Positions 18,212 through 26,008 of a stretch of 64,000 nt of DNA are shown here, in pieces. This stretch comes from an uncultured Flavobacteriales bacterium. GTDB taxonomy: Bacteria; Bacteroidota; Bacteroidia; Flavobacteriales_D; Parvicellaceae. Each line of letters starts with the position of its first letter. The first letter of the stretch is position 1. The position numbers were made by a program, and so were the translations under genes. Below the pieces are notes generated by a model. It did no database searches, was not told the DNA's origin, and saw only the letters and a program-made list of their open reading frames with translations. The DNA lies in contig CALSMU010000011.1 in the NCBI GenBank assembly GCA_943787535.1, forward strand, positions 186,001-250,000, written 5' to 3'.

Positions 18212-20422
18212 TTATAAATTTTTCAATAAGAAATTCGTCATTTTATTATACAGGTTTAAACGTGTTTTGCCTCCATAAATCCCGTGGTTTTTATTTGGGT
18301 ATGCCATAAAATCAAATTGCTTGTCAGCTTTTTGAAGTGCATCTACCATTTCAATCGCATTTTGAAAATGTACATTATCATCAGCAGTTCCGTGAATAAG
18401 TAAGTAATTTCCTTTTAATTTATCTACATGGTCGATAGGAGAGTTGATATCGTAATTTTCACCATTTTCTTGTGGAGTTCTCATGAACCTTTCTGTATAA
18501 ATATTGTCATAAAAACGCCAGTTGCTAACAGGAGCAACAGCAATTGCAGCTTTAAATACATCAGCACCTTTTGTAATACAAAGAGATGACATATATCCGC
18601 CATAACTCCAACCAAAGATTCCAATTCTTTCTGAATCAATATAGGCTCTGTTACCTAAATTTTTTGCTGCTGCTATTTGATCTTCAGTCTCGTATTTTCC
18701 TAATTGTAAATAAGTACTGTGTTTAAAGTCTCTTCCTCTGTATCCGGTTCCTCTAGCGTCTACAGAAACAACGACATAACCTTGTTGCGCTAAAGATTGC
18801 CACCAGAAGTAATTGTTGTACTCCCACGAATCATTCACAGTGTTTATACCAGGACCTCCATAAACAAACATTAACATTGGATACTTTTTACTCTCATCAA
18901 ACGAAGAAGGTTTAATCATCCAAGCATTTAAATCATCTCCGCTTTTACCTTTTACAGTAAAGAACTCTTTCGGAGAGATATCAAATGTTTTTAAAGTATC
19001 GATTAACGTTTTATTATCTTCCAATACTTTTATTTCTTTTCCTTTTGCAGTATTTAGTGTAACGTGAACAGGTGTGTTAGCATCTGTATTCCAATGCAAA
19101 TAGTACTTAAACCCTTTGCTGAATTCAGCTCTGTTATTTCCTGACTTAGTAGATAGTTTATTTATAGCACCTTTTTTTGAAAGGTAATAAACTTCTCTTT
19201 TAGTCGGATGATCTTTTGCTGCCTGGAAATAGATTGACTTACTTTTTTCATTCATTCCATAAACACTTGTTACTTCCCAGTTTCCTGAGGTAAGTTGCGT
19301 TTCTTCACCAGTAGTCATATTGATTTTGTAAATATGATTGAATCCATCTTTCTCACTTGTCCATAAAAAGTTTTCTCCATCCTTTAAAAAGGTGGTGTTA
19401 TCATGTATGTCTATATATGTCTTAGCTGTTTCTGTGTAAATTACTTTTGCAGGGGCAAGAGATAGTTTTGCATTTGGATTTGAAAACGCAGCGGTAAGCA
19501 ATTCAATTTTGTTTTGGAGTCTATTCATTCGTTGTACGCAGAGTACATTAGGGTTATTTGTCCATTGGATTCTGGGAATGTAGATATCTGTTTCTGTTCC
19601 AATATTAAAAGGAAATGTTTTTCCGGCATCTACATAGTATACTTTAATGTTAATTACAGAATTATTTTCACCTGCTTTTGGATATTTAAAAACGAAACGG
19701 TCTGGATATAGTGTGCCATATGTTTCCATTTGAAATTCTTTTACTTTCGATTCATCAAATCTGTAATAGGCTATTTTACTTCCATCAGGAGCCCAGTAAA
19801 ATCCTTTGTGAAATGCAAACTCTTCTTCGTAAACCCAGTCAGTTCCGCCATTGATGATTTCATTCATTTTACCATCAGTAGTTACTGCAACTTCCTTGTT
19901 AGCTGATAAGTCGTTAATGAAAATATTATTTTCTCTTACAAATGCAACTTTGTTCCCATTGGGAGAAAATTCTGCTAATCGCTGTTTTCCTTTTGAAAAG
20001 TCTGATAAAGCACTAATTTTTTTAGAAGCAACATCATAGATGTAATAATTCGATTTAGAGGAGTGTCTATAAATAGACTCTTGTTCAGTAGCTAGTAAGA
20101 GTTTTGTTTCATCTGAACTAAATTGGTAGTCATCAAATGGTATTGCTTTTTTTCCATCTGGTTTAAAGTTTGCGGAAGATAATATTGTTCCAACTTTTTC
20201 ATAATTAGCGTAAGAATATTTATTAATTTCAAGAGCTTCAGTTTCTTGATTGTAATCCAAAGAAGTGAAGTGTTCTCCATCATTCATTGAGTTAACGCCA
20301 CTAATGTTTTCTGGGTAAAAGACGCCATTATACCAAATTGTATTGTTGTCAATTTGTGTCTTTTGAGAAATAAAACTATTAAAAAATAGAGGGGTTATTA
20401 AAGCTATTAGTAAGTATTTCAT
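18212..20422 (-). CDS. S9B family prolyl oligopeptidase (dipeptidyl peptidase IV-like)
   Basis: A 736-residue exported serine peptidase that removes Xaa-Pro dipeptides in the periplasm. The signal peptide covers 1-19. An eight-bladed beta propeller (about 40-480) contains DWVYEEEFA, the DPP-IV double-Glu motif that binds the substrate N-terminus. The C-terminal alpha/beta hydrolase domain has the nucleophile GWSYGGYMS, the Asp in HGTADDNVHF and the His in NKNHGIYGG. All catalytic residues are present and the length is typical. It probably leads a two-gene transcript with the thioredoxin-fold gene. Confidence 0.95.
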   Translation of the reverse strand: MKYLLIALITPLFFNSFISQKTQIDNNTIWYNGVFYPENISGVNSMNDGEHFTSLDYNQETEALEINKYSYANYEKVGTILSSANFKPDGKKAIPFDDYQFSSDETKLLLATEQESIYRHSSKSNYYIYDVASKKISALSDFSKGKQRLAEFSPNGNKVAFVRENNIFINDLSANKEVAVTTDGKMNEIINGGTDWVYEEEFAFHKGFYWAPDGSKIAYYRFDESKVKEFQMETYGTLYPDRFVFKYPKAGENNSVINIKVYYVDAGKTFPFNIGTETDIYIPRIQWTNNPNVLCVQRMNRLQNKIELLTAAFSNPNAKLSLAPAKVIYTETAKTYIDIHDNTTFLKDGENFLWTSEKDGFNHIYKINMTTGEETQLTSGNWEVTSVYGMNEKSKSIYFQAAKDHPTKREVYYLSKKGAINKLSTKSGNNRAEFSKGFKYYLHWNTDANTPVHVTLNTAKGKEIKVLEDNKTLIDTLKTFDISPKEFFTVKGKSGDDLNAWMIKPSSFDESKKYPMLMFVYGGPGINTVNDSWEYNNYFWWQSLAQQGYVVVSVDARGTGYRGRDFKHSTYLQLGKYETEDQIAAAKNLGNRAYIDSERIGIFGWSYGGYMSSLCITKGADVFKAAIAVAPVSNWRFYDNIYTERFMRTPQENGENYDINSPIDHVDKLKGNYLLIHGTADDNVHFQNAIEMVDALQKADKQFDFMAYPNKNHGIYGGKTRLNLYNKMTNFLLKNL

Positions 20423-20493
20423 GTCTATATAATTACGGATTATTAATTCGGGTGTGAAAATACAGTAAACAAATTTTAGTCCAAAGAAGATTA

Positions 20494-20679
20494 TTATAAA
20501 AGGTATGTTAGACTTCTAAACCTTGCTTTGGTTTCATCATTGGCAGACAAAATTGGATTAATAACCTTAATAGCTACTTTTGTTCCAAGTATTTCATGCT
20601 CTGCTTCGTAAACGGAGGCCATTCCGCCTTCACCAATTAATTGAAAATCTTGTTCAGCAAATTGATGGTGAAGTTGAGT
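20494..20679 (-). pseudogene. remnant of a Ser/Thr protein kinase N-terminal lobe
   Basis: A 62-codon open stretch without a start codon reads, in part, LIGEGGMASVYEAEHE (glycine-rich loop), GTKVAIKVI (the ATP-binding Lys) and SANDETKARFR, a normal Pkinase N-lobe. After ARFR the reading turns into SLTYLL and a stop where a kinase would continue for over 200 residues. Upstream it is closed by an in-frame stop at 20,680-20,682. The rest of the gene is gone. It lies just outside the cassette-like array, which suggests an insertion or deletion joint here. Confidence 0.72.
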
Positions 20680-20726
20680 TTAATACAGCCTTAGGAGTAG
20701 AAGTAATAATCAGGTTTAATTGTTAA
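20643..20726 (+). pseudogene. possible remnant of a histidine kinase C-terminus
   Basis: On the plus strand the frame reads ENLVQQIDGEVEFNTALG then VEVIIRFNC and a stop. This resembles the last segment of HATPase domains in Bacteroidota HisKA_2/HWE histidine kinases (LVxQLxGxIEFxxxxGTxVIIxF). It is only about 27 codons, has no start, and partly overlaps the antisense kinase remnant, so chance similarity remains possible. Confidence 0.35.
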
Positions 20727-20728
20727 TT

Positions 20729-20926
20729 AATGCCAACGTTTAGTATATGGCAAACAGGGCAGTGTAAAGCGATAAACTTTCAATTTTGCACTGAGCCAAA
20801 ACGTTGTATTTTGTTTTTATCTTATTCATTTTAAAAGCCAAATCAATCATTTGGCGCTGTTGGTAAATAGCACTTAACTTTCGTAAATCACTAAACGCCC
20901 TGTTTGCTATATACCGTGTTATGTGC
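20729..20926 (-). repeat. attC-like site A (long form) at the distal end of the cassette-like array
   Basis: Read on the minus strand it begins GCACATAAC-ACG-GTATAtaGCAAACAGGGC and ends GCCCTGTTTGC-cATATAC-TAAAC-GTTGGCATT, with about 130 nt between the arms. This interior has its own hairpins, for example GCCAAAT/ATTTGGC at 20,837-20,855. Outer YAAC/GTTR boxes, unpaired spacers of 3 and 5 nt and an inner stem reproduce the R-spacer-L layout of integron attC sites. Its first 9 bases are the exact complement of the 9 bases that start the preceding gene unit. Confidence 0.6.
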
Positions 20927-20937
20927 TGCCCTTTTTG

Positions 20938-22098
20938 TCATCGTTTAATAACCTTAAATGTATTATTGTCAATACTTACAAAATAAATTCCGTTTTCAAG
21001 TAGTGAAAAATCAATCCTGAAAAAATTGTTATTTGAGGATTTGCCTGTCAAAACAGTTTGTCCTGCTACATTTTGAACGATGTATGTTTTGCCAAGTAAA
21101 TTGTATTCTGAATTAATATTTATTATTGAATTTGTCGGATTAGGATAGATTGAAAATTCCCTGCTTGTTTTAATTTCATTTATGTTCGCTGTAATATTAG
21201 ATGTTAGCATATAAGTCCAAACAGAATTATTTATTGAACTTAATTTCATTGTCGAGTTATGATAGAGGATAGCAAGTCCAGGAGTTTGTGCAGTATATAG
21301 ACAATGTGAATTACTATAGGGAGAACTTGAAATATCAACATAGGTGGTGTCATATAATGGGTAAATTCCTAAACCTTTTATATTTGTTAGTTGTTTATTA
21401 AACGGTACAATTTCATCTAATAAATTTAGATATGCAAAATGTTTGCTCATTGCGGTAATCCCTGAAGTTCTTAACCAATTTGCTGAGTTAGAAAAAAAGT
21501 TACTGTAATCATTAGGGCTTGAAAACATAAGAACTCTTTCTACGTCATGAAATTTTGCAAAATAACAAGCGTGTCCGCCACCTTGTGAATGTCCGCCAAC
21601 TGCGATTTTAGACCAGTCGAGTGTGGTAGCGTTAATTAAATATTGATTCCAGTTTTGCGTTGGATAAGTTATATTTAAATAGTTTAACAGTTTTACTGTC
21701 CGTGTATAAATAGAATTGAGTGTATCAACAGCTACTTCAACACTTAATGACGTTCCATAACAAACTTCCTGTCTGTATTTATTGAAAGCCATACTATCAG
21801 AACTACTTCCTAAACTTGCTGCAGCAACTGTATTTGGATAGGAAAGGTTTATCACATCGTAGCCTAGGTTTCCAGCAAAATTACTTATGGTTTGATACGA
21901 CTTAGTATTGCTGTTTGTCCCACCAATAAATAGAAAAAGTTTAACAATACTAGTTGTCGTGTTGCATACAATCAAGTTACTGTCCTGAACGGCAGAATAA
22001 TTTATGTCTGTCTGAATAGGTTTTACATAAAATGTATTGATTTGTGAAAAGCAAGTCACTTGAGTCAAAAACAATATTACTGTAAAAATATTTTTCAT
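20938..22098 (-). CDS. secreted alpha/beta hydrolase (lipase-like) with T9SS sorting domain, cassette-borne
   Basis: A 386-residue exported protein starting at MKNIFTVILF; a longer frame from 22,128 would start inside the adjoining palindrome and is rejected. After the signal peptide (1-19) comes an alpha/beta hydrolase domain with the nucleophile elbow VGGHSQGGGHA (about 175-185), a candidate Asp in NLLDEIVPF and a candidate His in NSHCLY. The C-terminal 75 residues are a type A T9SS sorting domain (FSIYPNPTNS ... FKVIKR). It resembles BPSS1187-like hydrolases. Substrate unknown. It is one of three minus-strand genes each bounded by attC-like palindromes. Confidence 0.85.
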   Translation of the reverse strand: MKNIFTVILFLTQVTCFSQINTFYVKPIQTDINYSAVQDSNLIVCNTTTSIVKLFLFIGGTNSNTKSYQTISNFAGNLGYDVINLSYPNTVAAASLGSSSDSMAFNKYRQEVCYGTSLSVEVAVDTLNSIYTRTVKLLNYLNITYPTQNWNQYLINATTLDWSKIAVGGHSQGGGHACYFAKFHDVERVLMFSSPNDYSNFFSNSANWLRTSGITAMSKHFAYLNLLDEIVPFNKQLTNIKGLGIYPLYDTTYVDISSSPYSNSHCLYTAQTPGLAILYHNSTMKLSSINNSVWTYMLTSNITANINEIKTSREFSIYPNPTNSIININSEYNLLGKTYIVQNVAGQTVLTGKSSNNNFFRIDFSLLENGIYFVSIDNNTFKVIKR

Positions 22099-22124
22099 CG
22101 TTGTAGTCTTTACCATACCGGCTT

Positions 22125-22195
22125 GCACATAACGTTTAGTATATGAAGCGTAACGTCCGAATGAGAGCTATGATTTCATATACATTGTTAGCAAA
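22125..22195 (-). repeat. attC-like site B
   Basis: Minus strand: TTTGCTAAC-AAT-GTATATGAA ... TTCATATAC-TAAAC-GTTATGTGC. A perfect 9-bp inner stem (GTATATGAA/TTCATATAC) is flanked by unpaired 3- and 5-nt spacers and TAAC/GTTA boxes. Its first 9 bases complement the end of site C; its last 9 complement the start of site A. It lies between the stop of the FG-GAP gene and the start of the hydrolase gene. Confidence 0.68.
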
Positions 22196-22200
22196 TCGTT

Positions 22201-25023
22201 TTATTCTTTTATTAACCTAATATTAGCTTTCTTATCTCCTGCTTGAACAGAAACCATATATAACCCAGAAGGCTCTTTTATGTTGAGATTTAGAATTTGT
22301 GATTGTGTAATGGTTTTTGAATCAATCAATTTACCTGAAATATCAGTAATTGAAACTATTAAAGATTCATAAATAGCTCCAAGATTGATAGAGAAATTTC
22401 CATTAGTTGGGTTAGGGTAAACTGCAAACTCATCCCCAAAGGTATTTTCAAGAACACCTACAGATGTAATAGAAACACAAGCTGTGGTATCCACACATCC
22501 ATTTTCGGTTAATTCAACAGCATAATTGCCATTTGTTATTGCTGTATAAGATTGCCCAGTTTCACCAGGGATAATTGCGTTACTGTTGTCACAATCTAAC
22601 CATTGGTATGTGGCATCTATATTATTTGCGGTAATAACTAGTCCTGACGTTGAAGCAGTAAGATCTGAAACACTATTGATTGTTAAATCCAAAAACCCTA
22701 AAACTGAATCGCATCCATTTACATCACTGAAGTAAGCTAAACCATAACTAGATGATGTGTATGTAGTTCCATCAATCCATGTGTATGAGTCACATGCGGT
22801 AATGACATCTTCCTCGGTAACAAATGGAGGAAGTATTGTCAAATCTAATGCGACTGTTGAGTCACAACCCGCAGCATTTGTTTCAATCCATGTTGCAGTG
22901 TTATTAGATGTTGTGTAATAATTGTTGTCAATCCATTGGTAGCCCAAATACTCATCAACTTGTCCATCATAATTGTCATCTATTCCATTATTTGGAATTT
23001 CAAAAAGCTCCGAACCGCATGCTGTAATAAAATCTGTTCCTGAAGTAGAGTTAGCAATTGTCAAATCAAGGGTTACCAAAGAATCGCAGCCATTTGCAGC
23101 TCCTCCAACAATGTTGAAGATTGCAGAATTGTTGCTAGAAGTGTAATTGTTGCCATCAATCCAAGTGTAAGAGTTGCATTCTGTTCTTGTATCTGTACCA
23201 AATCTAGTTGTGATTAAATTTTCGAAATAATAGAAAGCACCTGTTGGGCTACCAGTTCCATATTCAGAGCCAAGAAGATCCATGTCGCCATCAGCATCAA
23301 GATCACCAAAAAGGGGGTAAGCGAAGTAGCCAGTGATAGTTGTAAGGTTAAAAGGATTTGTAGTTGGAGCAGCGAAAGTAGGACTAGAAGAAGTTCCTGT
23401 ATTTTCAATCATATACCATATTCCGTGTGGGTATCCACCATAGTCACTTGCAAACATATCCATGTCATTGTCATTGTCAATATCAACAAACTCTAGGGTT
23501 GTATTGGCAGAAAGATTACTTAAGCCAAAAGGATTAACAACTGGAGAGCCATAGTTCGGAACACTTGCAGATCCAATGTTTTCAATATAAAAGAAACTAC
23601 CATCATAACAACCCGCCATCACATCAAGGTCATTATCGCCATCAAGATCTATAAAAGCAGCTGTCGTATAAAAGTTAACATATGACATGTTAAATGGATT
23701 GCTCTGTGCAACTGCAAAACTTGGACTTGCAGCCGTTCCAGTGTTTTCGTAATACAAAAAACCACCGCTTTCTAACCCGCATAAAAGGTCTAAGTCACCA
23801 TCATTATCCAAATCACCGAGAGATGCAGAGCACTTTGGATCGGTACCTGAAAGAGAGAATGGATTCAATTGAGAGGCACCGAATGAAGGTGCTGTAGATG
23901 TTCCCGTATTTTCATAGAAATAAAGCCCATCTGCAGGTCCCATACCCCCGACCCCGAGTTGGGCAGAAATAATATCTAGATCTCCATCATTATCTAAATC
24001 ACCAAGTCCACTATTAGATTTATCGCTAAAACCAACTAAACCAAAGGGGTTAACTTGAACAGCATCAAAGTAAGTATTTGGTATGCAGTTGATAGCTAAA
24101 TTTTCGAAATAATAGAAAGCACCTGTTGGGCTACCAGTTCCATATTCAGAGCCAAGAAGATCCATGTCGCCATCAGCATCAAGATCACCAAAAAGGGGGT
24201 AAGCGAAGTAGCCAGTGATAGTTGTAAGGTTAAAAGGATTTGTAGTTGGAGCAGCGAAAGTAGGACTAGAAGAAGTTCCTGTATTTTCAATCATATACCA
24301 TATTCCGTGTGGGTATCCACCATAGTCACTTGCAAACATATCCATGTCATTGTCATTGTCAATATCAACAAACTCTAGGGTTGTATTGGCAGAAAGATTA
24401 CTTAAGCCAAAAGGATTAACAACTGGAGAGCCATAGTTCGGAACACTTGCAGATCCAATGTTTTCAATATAAAAGAAACTACCATCATAACAACCCGCCA
24501 TCACATCAAGGTCATTATCGCCATCAAGATCTATAAAAGCAGCTGTCGTATAAAAGCTAACATATGACATGTTAAATGGATTGCTCTGTGCAACTGCAAA
24601 ACTTGGACTTGCAGCCGTTCCAGTGTTTTCGTAATACAAAAAACCACCGCTTTCTAACCCGCATAAAAGGTCTAAGTCACCATCATTATCCAAATCACCG
24701 AGAGATGCAGAGCACTTTGGATCGGTACCTGAAAGAGAGAATGGATTCAATTGAGAAGCACCGAATGAAGGTGCTGTAGATGTTCCCGTATTTTCATAGA
24801 AATAAAGCCCATCTGCAGGTCCCATACCCCCGACCCCGAGTTGGGCAGAAATAATATCTAGATCTCCATCATTATCTAAATCACCAAGTCCACTATTAGA
24901 TTTATCGCTAAAACCAACTAAACCAAAGGGGTTAACTTGAACAGCATCAAAAGTAACCTGTCCAAAGCTAATGTTGCTTATAGTTATTAAGGTTAAAAAC
25001 GATAAAATGTAATTTTTTTTCAT
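22201..25023 (-). CDS. FG-GAP/VCBS-type repeat protein with T9SS sorting domain and internal duplication
   Basis: A 940-residue secreted protein. Signal peptide 1-21; then calcium-binding-like FG-GAP motifs (LGDLDNDGDLDI, IDLDGDNDLDVM, VDIDNDNDMDMF, GDLDADGDMDLL), forming one beta-propeller-like unit of about 285 residues. This unit is present twice, almost identically, joined by a 9-residue linker. Next come about four Cys-containing segments (TECNSYTWIDG, ITACDSYTWIDG type) seen in Bacteroidota adhesins. A type A T9SS sorting domain (FAVYPNPTNGNFSINL ... ANIRLIKE) closes the protein. Likely surface-bound or released; ligand unknown. The largest gene in the cassette-like array. Confidence 0.88.
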   Translation of the reverse strand: MKKNYILSFLTLITISNISFGQVTFDAVQVNPFGLVGFSDKSNSGLGDLDNDGDLDIISAQLGVGGMGPADGLYFYENTGTSTAPSFGASQLNPFSLSGTDPKCSASLGDLDNDGDLDLLCGLESGGFLYYENTGTAASPSFAVAQSNPFNMSYVSFYTTAAFIDLDGDNDLDVMAGCYDGSFFYIENIGSASVPNYGSPVVNPFGLSNLSANTTLEFVDIDNDNDMDMFASDYGGYPHGIWYMIENTGTSSSPTFAAPTTNPFNLTTITGYFAYPLFGDLDADGDMDLLGSEYGTGSPTGAFYYFENLAINCIPNTYFDAVQVNPFGLVGFSDKSNSGLGDLDNDGDLDIISAQLGVGGMGPADGLYFYENTGTSTAPSFGASQLNPFSLSGTDPKCSASLGDLDNDGDLDLLCGLESGGFLYYENTGTAASPSFAVAQSNPFNMSYVNFYTTAAFIDLDGDNDLDVMAGCYDGSFFYIENIGSASVPNYGSPVVNPFGLSNLSANTTLEFVDIDNDNDMDMFASDYGGYPHGIWYMIENTGTSSSPTFAAPTTNPFNLTTITGYFAYPLFGDLDADGDMDLLGSEYGTGSPTGAFYYFENLITTRFGTDTRTECNSYTWIDGNNYTSSNNSAIFNIVGGAANGCDSLVTLDLTIANSTSGTDFITACGSELFEIPNNGIDDNYDGQVDEYLGYQWIDNNYYTTSNNTATWIETNAAGCDSTVALDLTILPPFVTEEDVITACDSYTWIDGTTYTSSSYGLAYFSDVNGCDSVLGFLDLTINSVSDLTASTSGLVITANNIDATYQWLDCDNSNAIIPGETGQSYTAITNGNYAVELTENGCVDTTACVSITSVGVLENTFGDEFAVYPNPTNGNFSINLGAIYESLIVSITDISGKLIDSKTITQSQILNLNIKEPSGLYMVSVQAGDKKANIRLIKE
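23215..24069 (-). repeat. tandem duplication copy 2 (C-terminal copy) inside the FG-GAP gene
   Basis: 855 bp that recur at an offset of 882 bp (24,097-24,951). I noticed only two base differences: one near 23,667 (Asn versus Ser codon) and one near 23,874. The copies are in frame and separated by a 27-bp unique linker. Confidence 0.93.
24097..24951 (-). repeat. tandem duplication copy 1 (N-terminal copy) inside the FG-GAP gene
   Basis: Partner of 23,215-24,069. It begins just after the signal peptide coding region and ends at FYYFENL, after which 27 bp (coding AINCIPNTY) lead into the second copy. Near-identity at silent sites too means the duplication or a gene-conversion event is very recent. 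Confidence 0.93.
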
Positions 25024-25043
25024 ATTCTTTATTTTAGTTAATG

Positions 25044-25100
25044 TTTGCTAACGGTTAGTATAAGCGGCTGTTTTAATGCAGCTTATACATTGTTAGGTAA
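25044..25100 (-). repeat. attC-like site C
   Basis: Minus strand: TTACCTAAC-AAT-GTATAAGC-TGC ... GCC-GCTTATAC-TAACC-GTTAGCAAA. ACCTAAC fits the integron inverse core site RYYYAAC exactly. The inner stem GTATAAGC/GCTTATAC is perfect. Spacers of 3 and 5 nt are unpaired. The stop codon of the next gene (25,093-25,095) lies inside the site, as is common for integron cassettes. Its first 9 bases complement the last 9 of site D; its last 9 complement the first 9 of site B. Confidence 0.7.
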
Positions 25101-25695
25101 TGTTTTTTATTAATTTATTAATTTCTCTGAAGCCCTTATCGAACTTTGACTTATCATAATGTTCAAAGAGAAGAATATATTGCTTTGACTCTTTATTAAC
25201 CGCATATGCTCTATTCGACCTGATAACCATAACCGGAGAATAATTTGTGCTACCTTTTATAGATTGAGATCTCGGTTTATCTCTTTTTTTGCGGAGGTAC
25301 GATATATCATCAATGTTTAATTTAGATACCTTTTTTAAAGAACCATTCCAGTAAGAAATAATTTCTCTAGTTGACTTATTGTAATGTACTTGAGATATTT
25401 TTCCAATTATTAACCATTTCCAACCATAGTATAATAAAACAACCCCTAAAATAAATACTATAATAGTACCAACATATTCGACTATTTCTCCCTTAAATGG
25501 AAAATTTTCCGTTGAAAATGGCATCCATGACAAATCTTGATCAGCGTAACCAAGTATTTTCAGAATAAAAATTATGCTAATATAAAGTGCGATAAACCCA
25601 AATGATGCAAGAAAAACACCACTAAACCACTTGAAGGCATTTTGATCCTTTGAATAGTCTAAAATCAGCATTTTATCTTTTGTTTGTTGCACCAT
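25093..25695 (-). CDS. two-helix membrane protein with PH-like cytoplasmic domain, cassette-borne, function unknown
   Basis: A 200-residue protein without close recognition. Two transmembrane helices (about 25-47, VFLASFGFIALYISIIFILKI; about 74-95, VGTIIVFILGVVLLYYGWKW) are followed by a basic beta-rich domain (about 98-180; ISYWNGSLKKVSKLNIDDIS) that resembles bacterial PH-like folds, and a C-terminal helix. Start at 25,695, with 25,671 as an alternative. The gene starts 9 nt after site D and its stop lies within site C, leaving almost no room for its own promoter. Confidence 0.75.
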   Translation of the reverse strand: MVQQTKDKMLILDYSKDQNAFKWFSGVFLASFGFIALYISIIFILKILGYADQDLSWMPFSTENFPFKGEIVEYVGTIIVFILGVVLLYYGWKWLIIGKISQVHYNKSTREIISYWNGSLKKVSKLNIDDISYLRKKRDKPRSQSIKGSTNYSPVMVIRSNRAYAVNKESKQYILLFEHYDKSKFDKGFREINKLIKNIT

Positions 25696-25703
25696 AATTT
25701 ATT

Positions 25704-25753
25704 TTACCTAACGTAGTGCTAAAACACATATGTGTTTTATCCTACTATGGTGC
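25704..25753 (-). repeat. attC- or attI-like site D at the proximal end of the cassette-like array
   Basis: Minus strand: GCACCATAGTAGGAT, the perfect palindrome AAAACACATATGTGTTTT, then AGCACTAC-GTTAGGTAA. The right-hand core GTTAGGT fits GTTRRRY exactly. The left half is degenerate and does not pair well with it, so this could be a worn attC or an attI-type single site. Its last 9 bases complement the start of site C. Confidence 0.5.
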
Positions 25754-25798
25754 AATCTAATTAAAAACCTTCAAAAACACTATCACAGTTGTTTTTTT

Positions 25799-25908
25799 AA
25801 GCAAAGAAATTCTATCTCCAGTTGAGGTAATTGATTAGAATAGGAATGGTTATTTACACAACCTTAACAACAGAATTACTTTACGTTGTTGAAATCTTTC
25901 TTTGCTTC
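25799..25908. repeat. 110-bp nested inverted repeat upstream of dinB
   Basis: AAGCAAAGAAA (25,799-25,809) is repeated inverted as TTTCTTTGCTT (25,898-25,908). Inside, AACAAC and GTTGTT (about 25,868-25,892) form a second stem. It lies within the 316-bp gap between site D and dinB, which otherwise holds no gene. It might be a further recombination site, a miniature element, or a regulatory structure; none is proven. Confidence 0.5.
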
Positions 25909-26008
25909 GTAATAGGGAGGTAAGTCTTATCTAACATCAATGATATATTAGGTTTAAGCTTTTATTTTAAGGTGCTTGTTTATTTCTTGCTCAAAAAGCA
26001 ATCAATCA

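Noticed and set aside
20837..20855. GCCAAAT/ATTTGGC hairpin inside site A considered as a terminator
   Set aside because: No T run follows on either strand; it is better explained as part of the long interior of the palindrome.
22099..22128. Longer N-terminus of the lipase-like gene (ATG at 22,128)
   Set aside because: It would start inside palindrome B and hide the clear signal peptide that begins at 22,098.
23694..24779. Two plus-strand open frames of 67 codons, 882 bp apart, with nearly the same sequence
   Set aside because: They are antisense shadows of the duplicated FG-GAP unit and are only similar because the DNA is duplicated.
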